The notes under the pieces were generated by a model. The model searched no databases. It was not told where the DNA came from and saw only the letters and a list, made by a program, of their open reading frames with translations. A DNA stretch of 64,000 nucleotides from Mycobacterium sp. IS-1264 (GTDB lineage: Bacteria; Actinomycetota; Actinomycetes; Mycobacteriales; Mycobacteriaceae), in the NCBI RefSeq assembly GCF_001954195.1, contig NZ_MBES01000057.1, positions 1 through 64,000 of the forward strand. The letters run 5' to 3'. Made by a program: the position numbers and the translations under genes. Every line of letters starts with the position of its first letter. Position 1 is the stretch's first letter. Positions 33,380 through 41,444 of the stretch are shown one piece after another.

Positions 33380-33690
33380 CCGAGCCGGCCGTCGAGGATG
33401 CCATCAGGGCGCTGGCCCATCCGGGCCGGCGGACGATGCTGCGGTTGGTGTGGGATCAGGAGCGAACCGCATCCGCTCTCGCCGAGGCCGCGGGCCTGTC
33501 GAAATCGGCCGCGAGCCAGCATCTCAAGATATTGCGCGACGCCGGATTGGTCGACGTGCGAGCCGACGCGACCCGGCGGCTGTATCGCGCCGACCTGGCC
33601 CGGGTCGCCGAGGTGGCAGCGCTGCTCGACGATTTCTGGGCCGCGCCGCTAGAGCGCCTGCGCGCGGCGGCGGAAACCGACGCGCCATGA
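33376..33690 (+). CDS. ArsR-family repressor
   Basis: 104 residues, winged helix: IRALAHPGRRTMLRLVWDQERTASALAEAAGLSKSAASQHLKILRDAGLVDVRADATRRLYRADLA. No cysteine pairs for metal sensing, so it belongs to the SdpR-like branch often paired with SRPBCC genes. GTG start overlaps the upstream stop by 4 bp and its own stop overlaps the SRPBCC start. Probable binder of the tandem palindromes at 32792-32823. Confidence 0.9.
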   Translation: MTEPAVEDAIRALAHPGRRTMLRLVWDQERTASALAEAAGLSKSAASQHLKILRDAGLVDVRADATRRLYRADLARVAEVAALLDDFWAAPLERLRAAAETDAP

Positions 33691-34154
33691 AGCTGGTCAT
33701 ACAACAGCTGGTGGTGCAGGCGAGCGCCGAGCGCGTCTTCGAATTGTTCACCGACCCAGTGCAATTCGGGCAATGGATGGCCGAGGACGCGGTCCTCGAC
33801 GCCATCGCGGGCGGCGTCGTGCGCTGGACACACCCCAACGGCGACACCGTGTCCGGCCGCTACGTCGAAGTTGAGCGACCCCGCCGGATCGTGTTCACCT
33901 ACGGTTGGGAGCGCGCCGACGTCGGAATCCCGCCGGGGTCAACGACCGTCGAGATCGACCTCATTTCCCAGCCCGACGGCAGCACCCTTCTCAAACTGGT
34001 GCATCGCGGACTCGAAGGTGGCGCCGCGGACGCCCACCACGGCGGCTGGGTTCACTACCTCGACCGGCTGCGCCGCACGGCCGAAGGCGAAGACGTCGGC
34101 AAGGATCCATGGGCCGACCGTCGGGTGCCAAGTCGCCAGGAGCTACGTCGATGA
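33687..34154 (+). CDS. SRPBCC protein, AHSA1-like
   Basis: 155 residues: VIQQLVVQASAERVFELFTDPVQFGQWM, HPNGDTVSGRYVEVERPRRIVFTYGWE and the end HHGGWVHYLDRLRR are the AHSA1/ATPase-activator-like hallmarks. Found next to ArsR repressors very often; may be a ligand-binding partner or detoxifying enzyme. ATGA overlap with the ArsR gene. Confidence 0.88.
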   Translation: MKLVIQQLVVQASAERVFELFTDPVQFGQWMAEDAVLDAIAGGVVRWTHPNGDTVSGRYVEVERPRRIVFTYGWERADVGIPPGSTTVEIDLISQPDGSTLLKLVHRGLEGGAADAHHGGWVHYLDRLRRTAEGEDVGKDPWADRRVPSRQELRR

Positions 34155-34474
34155 GCGACGGGTTTACCGAGGCCGACTTCTGGGCAGTCGCCGAACCGCT
34201 GTTGGCCACCGCCACGGTCACACGCTCGACGATGATGGGCCTGCCCTGCTTGCGGTCCAACGGCCGGTTCTTCGCGTCTTTCGACCGGCGCACCACCGCC
34301 CTTGTCGTCAAGCTGCCCGAAGCCAGGGTCAACGAACTGATCCGATCCGGTGAGGCCGAGCCGTTTGCGCCATCTGGTCGCCGGTTTCGCGAATGGGCGT
34401 CCATTGACGCCGGTCGTTCCGAAACCTGGTCCTCGCGTCTTAACGAAGCCTTGGAATTCGTTGCGGCCCCGTGA
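34151..34474 (+). CDS. MmcQ/YjbR-family protein
   Basis: 107 residues. MGLPCLRSNGRFFASFDRRTTALVVKLPEARVNELIRSGEAEPFAPSGRRFREWASI is the YjbR-like pattern (a DNA-binding-like fold of unclear role). ATG 34151 overlaps the SRPBCC stop by 4 bp. Last gene of the ArsR operon; convergent with the TetR gene at 34491, 16 bp away. Confidence 0.82.
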   Translation: MSDGFTEADFWAVAEPLLATATVTRSTMMGLPCLRSNGRFFASFDRRTTALVVKLPEARVNELIRSGEAEPFAPSGRRFREWASIDAGRSETWSSRLNEALEFVAAP

Positions 34475-34490
34475 GGTTCGGGGTGAGATT

Positions 34491-35102
34491 TTAACGGTCA
34501 GGTAGCAGCGCACGCACCCCGCGGAGGAGTGCAAGGGCATGTTCGGCGTCGCCGCTGCGTGCCCTGGCCAGCGCGCCGAGGACGCCGGCCTGAAGGGCAT
34601 CGGCCAATCTCGCCGGCGAGGAGGGCGTGGCCTGCGCGAGCTCGCCCGCGGCCACCGACCGGCGCAGTGCCCCACGCAGGCCGCGGCGCATGCGTCGCAG
34701 GTGCCCGTCGGTCAGGCTTTTGATGCGGGGATCCCGATTGATCGGATCGCGCATGGTCTCCACCGCCAGGCAGCCGGCGGTGCCCATCGGCCCGCGGATG
34801 AGTTCCTCGACTTCGTCAAGAAACGCGTGCACGTCGGCGGCACCGGCGCGGCCGCGTTCGAGGGGAATGAGCATTGCACACGCCGAGTCGACATAGTTCT
34901 GCAGCACGGTGTGCATGATGTCTGCCTTGGTACCGAAGGAGCGGTACAACGTCGAGGAAGACAGTCCCGTCGCGGCCAGCATCTCCTCTTGTGTAGCCGC
35001 GTCATACCCCTTGCGCCAGAACAGCATCAGCAGCGCATCGAGCGCATGCTGACGATCGAACTGCGGCGGCCGTCCGGGACGACGCTTACTTACCGTTGAC
35101 AT
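34491..35102 (-). CDS. TetR-family regulator
   Basis: 203 residues. HTH at about 15-60 (QHALDALLMLFWRKGYDAATQEEMLAATGLSSSTLYRSFGTKADIMHTVL), and a C-terminal domain of the type often found with oxidative or electrophile stress genes. Divergent from a peroxiredoxin-like gene; the shared 74-bp gap holds palindromes, so it probably controls both. Confidence 0.88.
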   Translation of the reverse strand: MSTVSKRRPGRPPQFDRQHALDALLMLFWRKGYDAATQEEMLAATGLSSSTLYRSFGTKADIMHTVLQNYVDSACAMLIPLERGRAGAADVHAFLDEVEELIRGPMGTAGCLAVETMRDPINRDPRIKSLTDGHLRRMRRGLRGALRRSVAAGELAQATPSSPARLADALQAGVLGALARARSGDAEHALALLRGVRALLPDR

Positions 35103-35108
35103 TTGGAG

Positions 35109-35156
35109 TGAGTTTACTCAATACTGCCAACAAACGCATTCGGAGTTACATGACTC
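35109..35156. promoter_or_regulatory. Candidate TetR operators between 34491 and 35177 genes
   Basis: TGAGT-TT-ACTCA (35109-35120) is a perfect palindrome 7 bp from the TetR start. GAGT-TACATG-ACTC (35143-35156) follows. The direct repeat ACTCAATA links both. The gap is only 74 bp, so one repressor could block both promoters. Confidence 0.5.
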
Positions 35157-35176
35157 AATAATCAAGGGAGGTCGCG

Positions 35177-35704
35177 GTGCTGAATGTGGGCGACAAGATC
35201 GACGCAAGGGTCCTGCGAACGATCGCCGACACCGACGTCACGTTGCCAGCACCCGACGCAACGGTGCACCTGCAGTTCCGGCGTTTCGCCGGGTGCCCGA
35301 TCTGCACCTTGCACATGCACGAACTGAGTCGGCGTCATGACGAGATCGAATCCGCCGGCGTCACCGAGGTGGTGGTGTTTCATTCCGCCGCCGACGCGCT
35401 TCGCCGCTACCAGGCCGACCTGCCTTTTGCGGTCGTGGCCGACCCGGATCGCAAGCTGTACAAGGAATTTGGGGGCGAATCCTCAATCGCCGCTACCATG
35501 CACCCACGAGCGATGCTCGCCGCCGCGCGGGGCATGCGGTGGTCCAAGGTGAGCGGTGCGATCGGACGGGGAGAGAACCACTTCGGCAAACCGGCGGATT
35601 TCCTGATCGGCACCGACGGCACCGTGTTGGCATGCAAATACGGCGCGCACGCCGACGATCAGTGGTCAGTCGATGAGTTGCTCAAGCTCGCGAAGGGCCG
35701 CTAA
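35177..35704 (+). CDS. Peroxiredoxin-like (AhpC/TSA-fold) protein
   Basis: 175 residues, thioredoxin fold with a CPIC active site in RRFAGCPICTLHMHELSRRHDEI (about residue 38), VVVFHSA, and the cis-Pro region PADFLIGTDG. The CxxC arrangement resembles the peroxiredoxin-like family with two vicinal cysteines and not classical AhpC. GTG start at 35177 with AAGGGAGG at 5 bp. Overlaps the convergent TetR gene by 4 bp. Confidence 0.85.
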   Translation: MLNVGDKIDARVLRTIADTDVTLPAPDATVHLQFRRFAGCPICTLHMHELSRRHDEIESAGVTEVVVFHSAADALRRYQADLPFAVVADPDRKLYKEFGGESSIAATMHPRAMLAAARGMRWSKVSGAIGRGENHFGKPADFLIGTDGTVLACKYGAHADDQWSVDELLKLAKGR

Positions 35705-36336
35705 GGCCCGAGCGGCGAATTCTTGCGGATCGTTTCGTCGCGGATCAGCCCGCGCAGCAGGGCGGTGCTGAACTCGGCGGCGATTTCCTTCGCCGTGCGG
35801 CGGCCGCTCGGCCGCAGCCAGCGGTAGCTGCCCAGCGTCATCCCGATGTAGCCCAGCGCCACCACATGAGAGTCGCACTCGTAGAACTCGCCGCTGGCGA
35901 TGCCGCGGTCGATGAGGCCGTGCACGTGCTCGTAGACCTGGGCCTCCTTCTCGCGGACCTCGGCGACCTGCTCGGTGGTGAACCACTCGGTGATGTAGGG
36001 CTGCTCCTGGAAGTACACGGCGGCCCGCTCGGGATTGCTCGCGATGCCGGTGAGCAGCCGGACGGTGTACTGGTAGAGCGCCTCGCGGGCCGTCCAGGAC
36101 GGATCGTCGTGCACCGCGGCCAGCGTGCCCTCGGCCGCCTGGCGGTAGATGTCGAACAGGATCAGCGACTTGCTGGCGTAGTAGTGGTAGACCGTCGCCT
36201 TGTTCAGGCCGATCACATCGGCAACGTCGTCCATCCGGGTGCCGTGATAGCCGCGGGCGGCGAACAGCTTGGTGGCAACGGCCAGCAACTCCTCGCGGCG
36301 TGTCAACCCGTTGGGGGTGATGCTGTCGGATGTCAT
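35701..36336 (-). CDS. TetR-family regulator, Rv0158-like
   Basis: 211 residues. HTH: TRREELLAVATKLFAARGYHGTRMDDVADVIGLNKATVYHYYASKSLILFDIY, followed by a ligand domain with YFQEQPYITEWF. Position beside Rv0157A and pntB and the N-terminal phrasing match Rv0158. Likely autoregulated through a palindrome about 76-91 bp upstream. Ligand not inferable. Confidence 0.9.
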   Translation of the reverse strand: MTSDSITPNGLTRREELLAVATKLFAARGYHGTRMDDVADVIGLNKATVYHYYASKSLILFDIYRQAAEGTLAAVHDDPSWTAREALYQYTVRLLTGIASNPERAAVYFQEQPYITEWFTTEQVAEVREKEAQVYEHVHGLIDRGIASGEFYECDSHVVALGYIGMTLGSYRWLRPSGRRTAKEIAAEFSTALLRGLIRDETIRKNSPLGP

Positions 36337-36411
36337 CTGTACTCACTATCGTCGCTGCCGGCGGGGCCGGATCTGGGTTCCGGCGGGTCCGGATGAGGCA
36401 AATTATCAATC

Positions 36412-36427
36412 AACTGGTTGGACAGTT
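36412..36427. promoter_or_regulatory. Candidate operator upstream of the Rv0158-like TetR
   Basis: AACTG-GTTGGA-CAGTT, perfect 5-bp arms, in an AT-rich patch, 76 bp upstream of the TetR start and 92 bp before the small 36519 gene, so it could serve both directions. Confidence 0.4.
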
Positions 36428-36518
36428 TAAGGCCTCGGGGACGCTCGCCCGCCTGTCGCACCCGCGACGAGGGGACTAGACTGCGATCGGAATTGTCGCA
36501 AGTCGAGAGGTGGGGACG

Positions 36519-36644
36519 ATGGATCCGAATCCGGATTACGACGCAAGCGACGAACTCGAGTTCTTCATGCGGTACTTCACCTGGGGGTTGCGGGGCGTTC
36601 AGGACGGCAACGGCTACCCACCGCCCGCCTATCCGCCGGTCTAG
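36519..36644 (+). CDS. Small conserved protein, 41 residues (Rv0157A-like)
   Basis: ATG 36519 to TAG 36644 encodes a short acidic then Pro/Tyr-rich peptide: MDPNPDYDASDELEFFMRYF, then WGLRG, ending YPPPAYPPV. AGAGG precedes the start by about 9 bp. M. tuberculosis has a small gene, Rv0157A, at the same place between pntB and Rv0158. Convergent with pntB (7-bp gap). The PPxYPP tail suggests a protein-interaction or envelope role, but nothing is proven. Confidence 0.65.
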   Translation: MDPNPDYDASDELEFFMRYFTWGLRGVQDGNGYPPPAYPPV

Positions 36645-36651
36645 AGGCCCG

Positions 36652-38076
36652 CTATAGCGCTTTGAGTTCCTCGGCGACCTCGGTCACCGATTTCTTCGCG
36701 TCGCCGAACAACATCGTGGTTCCCTCGGCATAGAACAGCGGGTTGTCGATGCCCGCGAATCCTGAATTCATCGACCGCTTCAGCACGATCACCGACCTGG
36801 CCTTGTCCACATTGAGAATGGGCATGCCGTAAATCGGACTCGAGGCTTCGTTGCGGGCCGCCGGGTTGGTGACGTCGTTGGCGCCGATGACGATCGCGAC
36901 GTCGGTGCGGGCGAACTCGTCGTTGATGTCGTCCATGTCTTTCATGGCGTCGTAGTCCACCTCGGCCTCGGCCAGCAGCACATTCATGTGCCCGGGCATG
37001 CGGCCGGCCACCGGGTGGATCGCGTACTTGACCGGCACGCCCTTGTCCTCCAGCAGCGAAGCCATGTCCTTGACGGCGTGCTGTGCCTGCGCGACGGCCA
37101 GGCCGTAGCCCGGGACCACGATCACCTGGTTGGCGTAGGCCATCTGGATCGCCGCATCGGAGGCCGATGTGGACTTGACGTGCTTGTCGCCGCCGCCGTC
37201 GCCGCTGGGCGCCACGCCACCGCCGCCGAAACCGCCGGCGACGATCGCGGGAATGGATCGGTTCATCGCCTTTGCCATCAGGTTGGTCAGGATCGAACCC
37301 GAGGCCCCGACGATCATGCCCGCCACGATCATCGCGGTGTTGTTCAACGCCAATCCCGCCGCGGCGGCTGACAACCCCGTCATCGCGTTGAGCAGAGAGA
37401 TGACCACCGGCATGTCGGCGCCGCCGATGGGCAGCACCACCATCAGGCCCAGGACCCCGGCCGCCGCCAGCAGGCCGACCATCCACCACAGCGACACCCC
37501 GCCGCTGCCGGGATGTGCGTCCAGGCCGATGACCACGGCGGCCGCGACAGCCGCGGCCAGCAGCAGCACATTGATCGGTTGCTGGGCTCTGCCGAAACCG
37601 ATCGGCGATCCGGAGATGATCTCCTGCAGCTTGCCGAACGCGATGATCGATCCCCAGAACGAGATCGACCCGATGATCGCGGCGAACAACGACGCCACCA
37701 CGATGTGCACGGTCGGCGACTCGTGATGCTGGAAGGCCGAAAAGCCCGATGTCTCAATGAATTCCGACAGCGCGATGAGCGCGACCGTGCCGCCGCCGAC
37801 GCCGTTGAAGAACGCCACCAGCTGGGGCATGGCGGTCATCTTGGTCAGCCGCGCCGGCGGAACACCGAGCACGACGCCCACCACCAGGCCGGCGATGATC
37901 AACACCCATTGGTCGGTGTGCCGGATCTTTACCAGCGTCGCCGCCACCGCGATGGCCATACCCACCGCGGCGATCAGGTTGCCGCGCACCGCGGTCTTGG
38001 GGCCCGTCAGCCCCATCAGGCCGTAGATGAACAGCGCGAAAGAAATGATGTACAGGCCGATTACCAGGTAGTTCAT
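36652..38076 (-). CDS. pntB: NAD(P) transhydrogenase subunit beta
   Basis: 474 residues. About nine membrane helices in the first 290 residues (dII domain), then the NADP(H)-binding dIII domain with VVPGYGLAVAQAQHAV, HPVAGRMPGHMNVLLAEA, IVIGANDVTNPAAR and KRSMNSGFAGIDNPLFY. Uses the proton-motive force to drive hydride transfer from NADH to NADP. The ATG overlaps the pntAb stop by 4 bp. Confidence 0.96.
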   Translation of the reverse strand: MNYLVIGLYIISFALFIYGLMGLTGPKTAVRGNLIAAVGMAIAVAATLVKIRHTDQWVLIIAGLVVGVVLGVPPARLTKMTAMPQLVAFFNGVGGGTVALIALSEFIETSGFSAFQHHESPTVHIVVASLFAAIIGSISFWGSIIAFGKLQEIISGSPIGFGRAQQPINVLLLAAAVAAAVVIGLDAHPGSGGVSLWWMVGLLAAAGVLGLMVVLPIGGADMPVVISLLNAMTGLSAAAAGLALNNTAMIVAGMIVGASGSILTNLMAKAMNRSIPAIVAGGFGGGGVAPSGDGGGDKHVKSTSASDAAIQMAYANQVIVVPGYGLAVAQAQHAVKDMASLLEDKGVPVKYAIHPVAGRMPGHMNVLLAEAEVDYDAMKDMDDINDEFARTDVAIVIGANDVTNPAARNEASSPIYGMPILNVDKARSVIVLKRSMNSGFAGIDNPLFYAEGTTMLFGDAKKSVTEVAEELKAL

Positions 38077-38402
38077 TTGGCCGCCGGCTCCTCGGTCTTC
38101 GCTTGGGGCACTGGCTTTTTGCCCTTGAACATGCCGAGCATCCGGTCGGTGACGATGAAACCGCCGATGACGTTCAGCGTCCCGAACACCACCGCCACGA
38201 ACAGGATGATCTGCACGGCCAGCGACGGGTGCTCGACCTCACCGAACACCACCAGCGCGCCCAGCACCACGATCCCGTGGATGGCGTTGGTCCCCGACAT
38301 CAGCGGCGTGTGCAGCGTGTTGGGCACCTTCGAGATCACCGCGAACCCGACAAACCCGGAGAGCACCAGGATCGCCAGATTGGCCAATAGCTCGTCGTAC
38401 AT
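38073..38402 (-). CDS. pntAb: NAD(P) transhydrogenase subunit alpha, membrane part
   Basis: 109 residues, three hydrophobic helices (LLANLAILVLSGFVGFAVI, MSGTNAIHGIVVLGALVVFG, IILFVAVVFGTLNVIGGFIV), the split C-terminal membrane piece of the alpha subunit. The ATG directly follows the TAG of pntAa, with the SD GGGGAGG inside the end of pntAa. Confidence 0.95.
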   Translation of the reverse strand: MYDELLANLAILVLSGFVGFAVISKVPNTLHTPLMSGTNAIHGIVVLGALVVFGEVEHPSLAVQIILFVAVVFGTLNVIGGFIVTDRMLGMFKGKKPVPQAKTEEPAAK

Positions 38403-39578
38403 CTAGGAGTCCTCCCCGGCTGTCTTGCGCCGCTCCTCAGCATCGCTGCGCCCCCCTCGCCGCTCCGCGGCTGGGGGCGCCCCCACTGCATCGTCGCCGG
38501 CGCGGGTCACGCACGACTCCGAGATGACCTCGTCGTCGAAGTCCGGCGCCAGCTTCCCGTCCTTGATCAACAGATCCAGCAGCGCGGTGATGTTCTTGCT
38601 GTAGAGCTCGCTGGCGTGCTCGGGCATCGTCGCCGGCAGGTTCAGCGGCGACGCGATGGTGACGTCGTGCTTGACCACCGTCTGGCCCGGCTCGGTCAAT
38701 TCGCAGTTGCCGCCGGTCTCACCGGCGAGGTCGACGATGACGCTGCCGGGTTTCATCGCCTCCACCGCCGCGGCGGTCACCAGACGCGGCGCGGGCCGGC
38801 CCGGCACCAACGCCGTGGTGATCACCACGTCGAATCCGCTGATCGCGTCTTCCAGCGCCTTCTGCTGCTGGGCGCGTTCGTCTTCGGTGAGCTCGCGGGC
38901 GTAGCCGCCCTCGCCCGCCGCGTCGATCCCGACGTCGAGCCACTGCGCCCCTACCGAACGCACCTGGTCGGCCACCTCCGGGCGGACGTCGTAGCCGGTG
39001 GTCCGCGCGCCAAGCCGCTTGGCCGTCGCCAGCGCCTGCAGCCCGGCCACGCCGACACCGAGCACCAGCACGGTCGCGGGCTTCACGGTTCCCGCCGCAG
39101 TGGTCAGCATCGGGAAGAATCGGGTCGACTCCGAGGCCGCCAGCAACACCGCCTTGTATCCGGCCACATTGGCCTGCGACGACAGCGCGTCCATCGCCTG
39201 GGCCCGCGAGATCCGCGGGATGGCCTCCAGCGCGAATGCCTGCACCCCGGCCTGCTTCAGCGCGCCGATCGCGTTGTCGGCATTGCGCGGCGCCAGGAAG
39301 CCGATCAGCGTCTGGCCGCTGCGCAACCTGCCGATCTCGTCGGCGGTCGGCGGCGCTACCTTGACGACCACGTCGGCAGCCCAGGCGTCCCCGATGCTGG
39401 CTCCGGCCTCGGTGTAGAGCCCGTCGGGAAGCAGCGCGCCTTCACCCGCACCGGACTCGACCACCACCGCCAAACCGCTGTTCACCAGCGACGCGACCGC
39501 CTTCGGCACCAATGCGACGCGCCGCTCTTCGGCCGCGGACTCGGCGACCACCCCCACCGTCGTCTGCGCATCTGTCAT
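38403..39578 (-). CDS. pntAa: NAD(P) transhydrogenase subunit alpha, soluble NAD domain, with extra C-terminal tail
   Basis: 391 residues. Alanine-dehydrogenase/PntA fold: EERRVALVPKAVASLVNSGLAVVVESGAG, VLVLGVGVAGLQALATAKRLGA (NAD), IVDLAAETGGNCE-type loop (IVDLAGETGGNCE). The conserved domain ends near DFDDEVISESCVTR; a further 32 residues rich in Arg, Gly, Ala and Glu follow, encoded by a MIRU-like repeat. M. tuberculosis PntAa is about 366 residues, so the tail is an addition at the gene junction. Confidence 0.94.
   Translation of the reverse strand: MTDAQTTVGVVAESAAEERRVALVPKAVASLVNSGLAVVVESGAGEGALLPDGLYTEAGASIGDAWAADVVVKVAPPTADEIGRLRSGQTLIGFLAPRNADNAIGALKQAGVQAFALEAIPRISRAQAMDALSSQANVAGYKAVLLAASESTRFFPMLTTAAGTVKPATVLVLGVGVAGLQALATAKRLGARTTGYDVRPEVADQVRSVGAQWLDVGIDAAGEGGYARELTEDERAQQQKALEDAISGFDVVITTALVPGRPAPRLVTAAAVEAMKPGSVIVDLAGETGGNCELTEPGQTVVKHDVTIASPLNLPATMPEHASELYSKNITALLDLLIKDGKLAPDFDDEVISESCVTRAGDDAVGAPPAAERRGGRSDAEERRKTAGEDS
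38406..38501 (-). repeat. MIRU-like interspersed repeat inside the pntAa/pntAb junction
   Basis: On the minus strand the segment reads GGCGACGATGCA ... CGCAGCGATGCTGAGGAG, then CGGCGC, which resembles the mycobacterial MIRU consensus as I remember it (GACGATGCAGAGCGAAGCGATGAGGAGGAG). It also holds a perfect 14-bp palindrome TGGGGGCGCCCCCA at 38472-38485. MIRUs are known to insert at stop/start junctions and lengthen the upstream protein, as here. Boundaries are approximate. Confidence 0.6.
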
Positions 39579-39634
39579 AGCGCGTGCATCTACTTTCCTT
39601 ACTTTGGGCTTCGCGCAGACACCCTATCGGTCGG

Positions 39635-40102
39635 CTACCAGAGCGGAATCTCTTGGCCATGCTCTGACGCCGGGCGGGGGCCGAAATAGCGGCGCTCGGA
39701 TTCGTCGATGGGGACGTCGTTGATGCTGGCTTCGCGGCGGGCCATCAACCCGGACGGGGCGAACTCCCACAGTTCGTTGCCATAGCTCCGGTACCACTGA
39801 CCTGCCTCGTCGCGGCACTCGTATTGGAACCGCACCGCGATGCGGTTGTCGTGGAAATCCCACAGGCTCTTGCGCAGCGAGTAATCGAGTTCGCGCTGCC
39901 ATTTGCGGGTCAGAAACGCCACTATCTCTTCCCGGCCGACGATCCGTTCGCTCCGGTTGCGCCACTGCGAGTCCGGCGTATAGGCCAGGCTGACGCGCTC
40001 CGGGTCGCGGGTGTTCCACGCATCCTCGGCTGCCTGCACCTTCTGCAGCGCGGTCTCGAGGGTGAACGGCGGGAAGGGCGGGCGGCTCTCAGCGTCGGTC
40101 AT
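39635..40102 (-). CDS. DUF1348/SnoaL-like protein
   Basis: 155 residues. [43 protein letters not shown] and the ending [20 protein letters not shown] are typical of the DUF1348 (NTF2-fold) family. Function unknown. ATG 40102 has GAAAG just upstream; in-frame starts at 40111 and 40129 are possible. It precedes pntAa by 56 bp on the same strand. Confidence 0.82.
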   Translation of the reverse strand: MTDAESRPPFPPFTLETALQKVQAAEDAWNTRDPERVSLAYTPDSQWRNRSERIVGREEIVAFLTRKWQRELDYSLRKSLWDFHDNRIAVRFQYECRDEAGQWYRSYGNELWEFAPSGLMARREASINDVPIDESERRYFGPRPASEHGQEIPLW

Positions 40103-40118
40103 GGCTTTCATCGTGCGC

Positions 40119-40176
40119 CGAGCAGACACAGAATCGCACTAATCCGCACTGCAGCATGCGATTCTGCGTCTGCTCG
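40119..40176. repeat. Long inverted repeat between divergent genes
   Basis: Left arm 40119-40138 CGAGCAGACACAGAATCGCA and right arm 40157-40176 TGCGATTCTGCGTCTGCTCG pair over 20 bp with one mismatch around an 18-bp loop. It lies between the DUF1348 gene start and fadE2 start. A hairpin this strong in a divergent promoter region is unusual; it looks like a dispersed palindromic element. Confidence 0.7.
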
Positions 40177-40202
40177 CGCCATCCAATAGCACGTGTCCTA
40201 TC

Positions 40203-41444
40203 GTGACGGACATGGACTTCGCGATGTCGGCCAAAGCGAGCGACTACCACAAGCGGCTGTCCGACTTCATGACCGAGTATGTCTTTCCGGCCGAGGCCGA
40301 TTACGACAAATACCGCCACGAGGCCGGCCCGAACGACCACACCGTTCCGCCCGTCATCGAGGAACTGAAGACCAAGGCCAAAGCGGCCGGCCTGTGGAAC
40401 CTGTTCCTGCCGGCCGAGTCGGGCCTGACCAACCTGGAATACGCCCCACTGGCGGAGCTGACCGGCTGGAGCCTCGAAATCGCACCCGAGGCGCTCAACT
40501 GCGCGGCACCCGATACCGGCAACATGGAAACGCTGCACCTGTTCGCCACCGACGAGCAGCGCAAGCGGTGGCTGGAGCCGCTGCTGGCCGGCGAGATCCG
40601 CAGCGCATTTTCGATGACCGAGCCCGCGGTCGCCAGCAGCGACGCGCGCAACATCGAGACCTCCATCGTGCGCGACGGCGGCGACTACGTGATCAACGGC
40701 CGCAAGTGGTGGACCTCGGGTGCGGCGGACCCGCGCTGCAAGATCCTCATCGTGATGGGCCGCACCAACCCCGAAGCGGCCAGCCACCAACAGCAGTCGA
40801 TGGTCCTGGTGCCGATCGATACGCCGGGCGTGACGGTCGTCCGCTCGACGACGGTCTTCGGTTACCAGGACCAGCCCGGGCACTGCGAAATCATCTACGA
40901 CAACGTCCGGGTACCGGTCACCAACCTGCTCGGCGAAGAGGGCGGCGGGTTCGCGATCGCCCAGGCGCGGCTGGGGCCGGGCCGCATCCACCACTGCATG
41001 CGCGCGCTCGGCGGGGCCGAGCGGGCCCTGGCCCTGATGGTGCACCGCGCGAACACCCGGATCGCATTCGGCCGTCCGCTGGCCGACCAGGGTCTGGTCC
41101 AGCAGGCAATTGCCAAGTCGCGCAACGAGATCGACCAGGCCAGGCTGCTGTGCGAGAAGGCCGCGTGGACCATCGACCAGCACGGCAACAAGGCCGCCCA
41201 CCTGCTGGTGTCGCAGATCAAGGCGGTCGCGCCGCAGGTGGCCTGCGACGTCATCGACCGTGCCATCCAGGTGCACGGGGCCGCCGGCGTCAGCGAGGAC
41301 ACGGCGCTGGCCCGGCTGTACGCCTGGCACCGGGCGATGCGGATCTTCGACGGACCCGACGAGGTGCACATGCGGACCGTCGCGCGCACCGAACTCGGCC
41401 GGGAGCAATCCGCGCTCGCGGCGGCGGTCACGTCGCATGCCTGA
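40203..41444 (+). CDS. fadE2: Acyl-CoA dehydrogenase FadE2
   Basis: 413 residues. Signatures FSMTEPAVASSDARNIE, YVINGRKWWTSGAADPRCKI, VFGYQDQPGHCEI, RRALGGAERALALMVHRANTRIAFGRPL-type segment and the C-terminal ARLYAWHRAMRIFDGPDEVHMRTVAR. The ACAD11-like end lacks the YEGT/YGGT motif. Start GTG 40203 (ATG 40212 possible); no clear SD. The stop lies 8 bp inside ptbB. Order fadE2-ptbB matches Rv0154c-Rv0153c. Confidence 0.94.
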   Translation: MTDMDFAMSAKASDYHKRLSDFMTEYVFPAEADYDKYRHEAGPNDHTVPPVIEELKTKAKAAGLWNLFLPAESGLTNLEYAPLAELTGWSLEIAPEALNCAAPDTGNMETLHLFATDEQRKRWLEPLLAGEIRSAFSMTEPAVASSDARNIETSIVRDGGDYVINGRKWWTSGAADPRCKILIVMGRTNPEAASHQQQSMVLVPIDTPGVTVVRSTTVFGYQDQPGHCEIIYDNVRVPVTNLLGEEGGGFAIAQARLGPGRIHHCMRALGGAERALALMVHRANTRIAFGRPLADQGLVQQAIAKSRNEIDQARLLCEKAAWTIDQHGNKAAHLLVSQIKAVAPQVACDVIDRAIQVHGAAGVSEDTALARLYAWHRAMRIFDGPDEVHMRTVARTELGREQSALAAAVTSHA

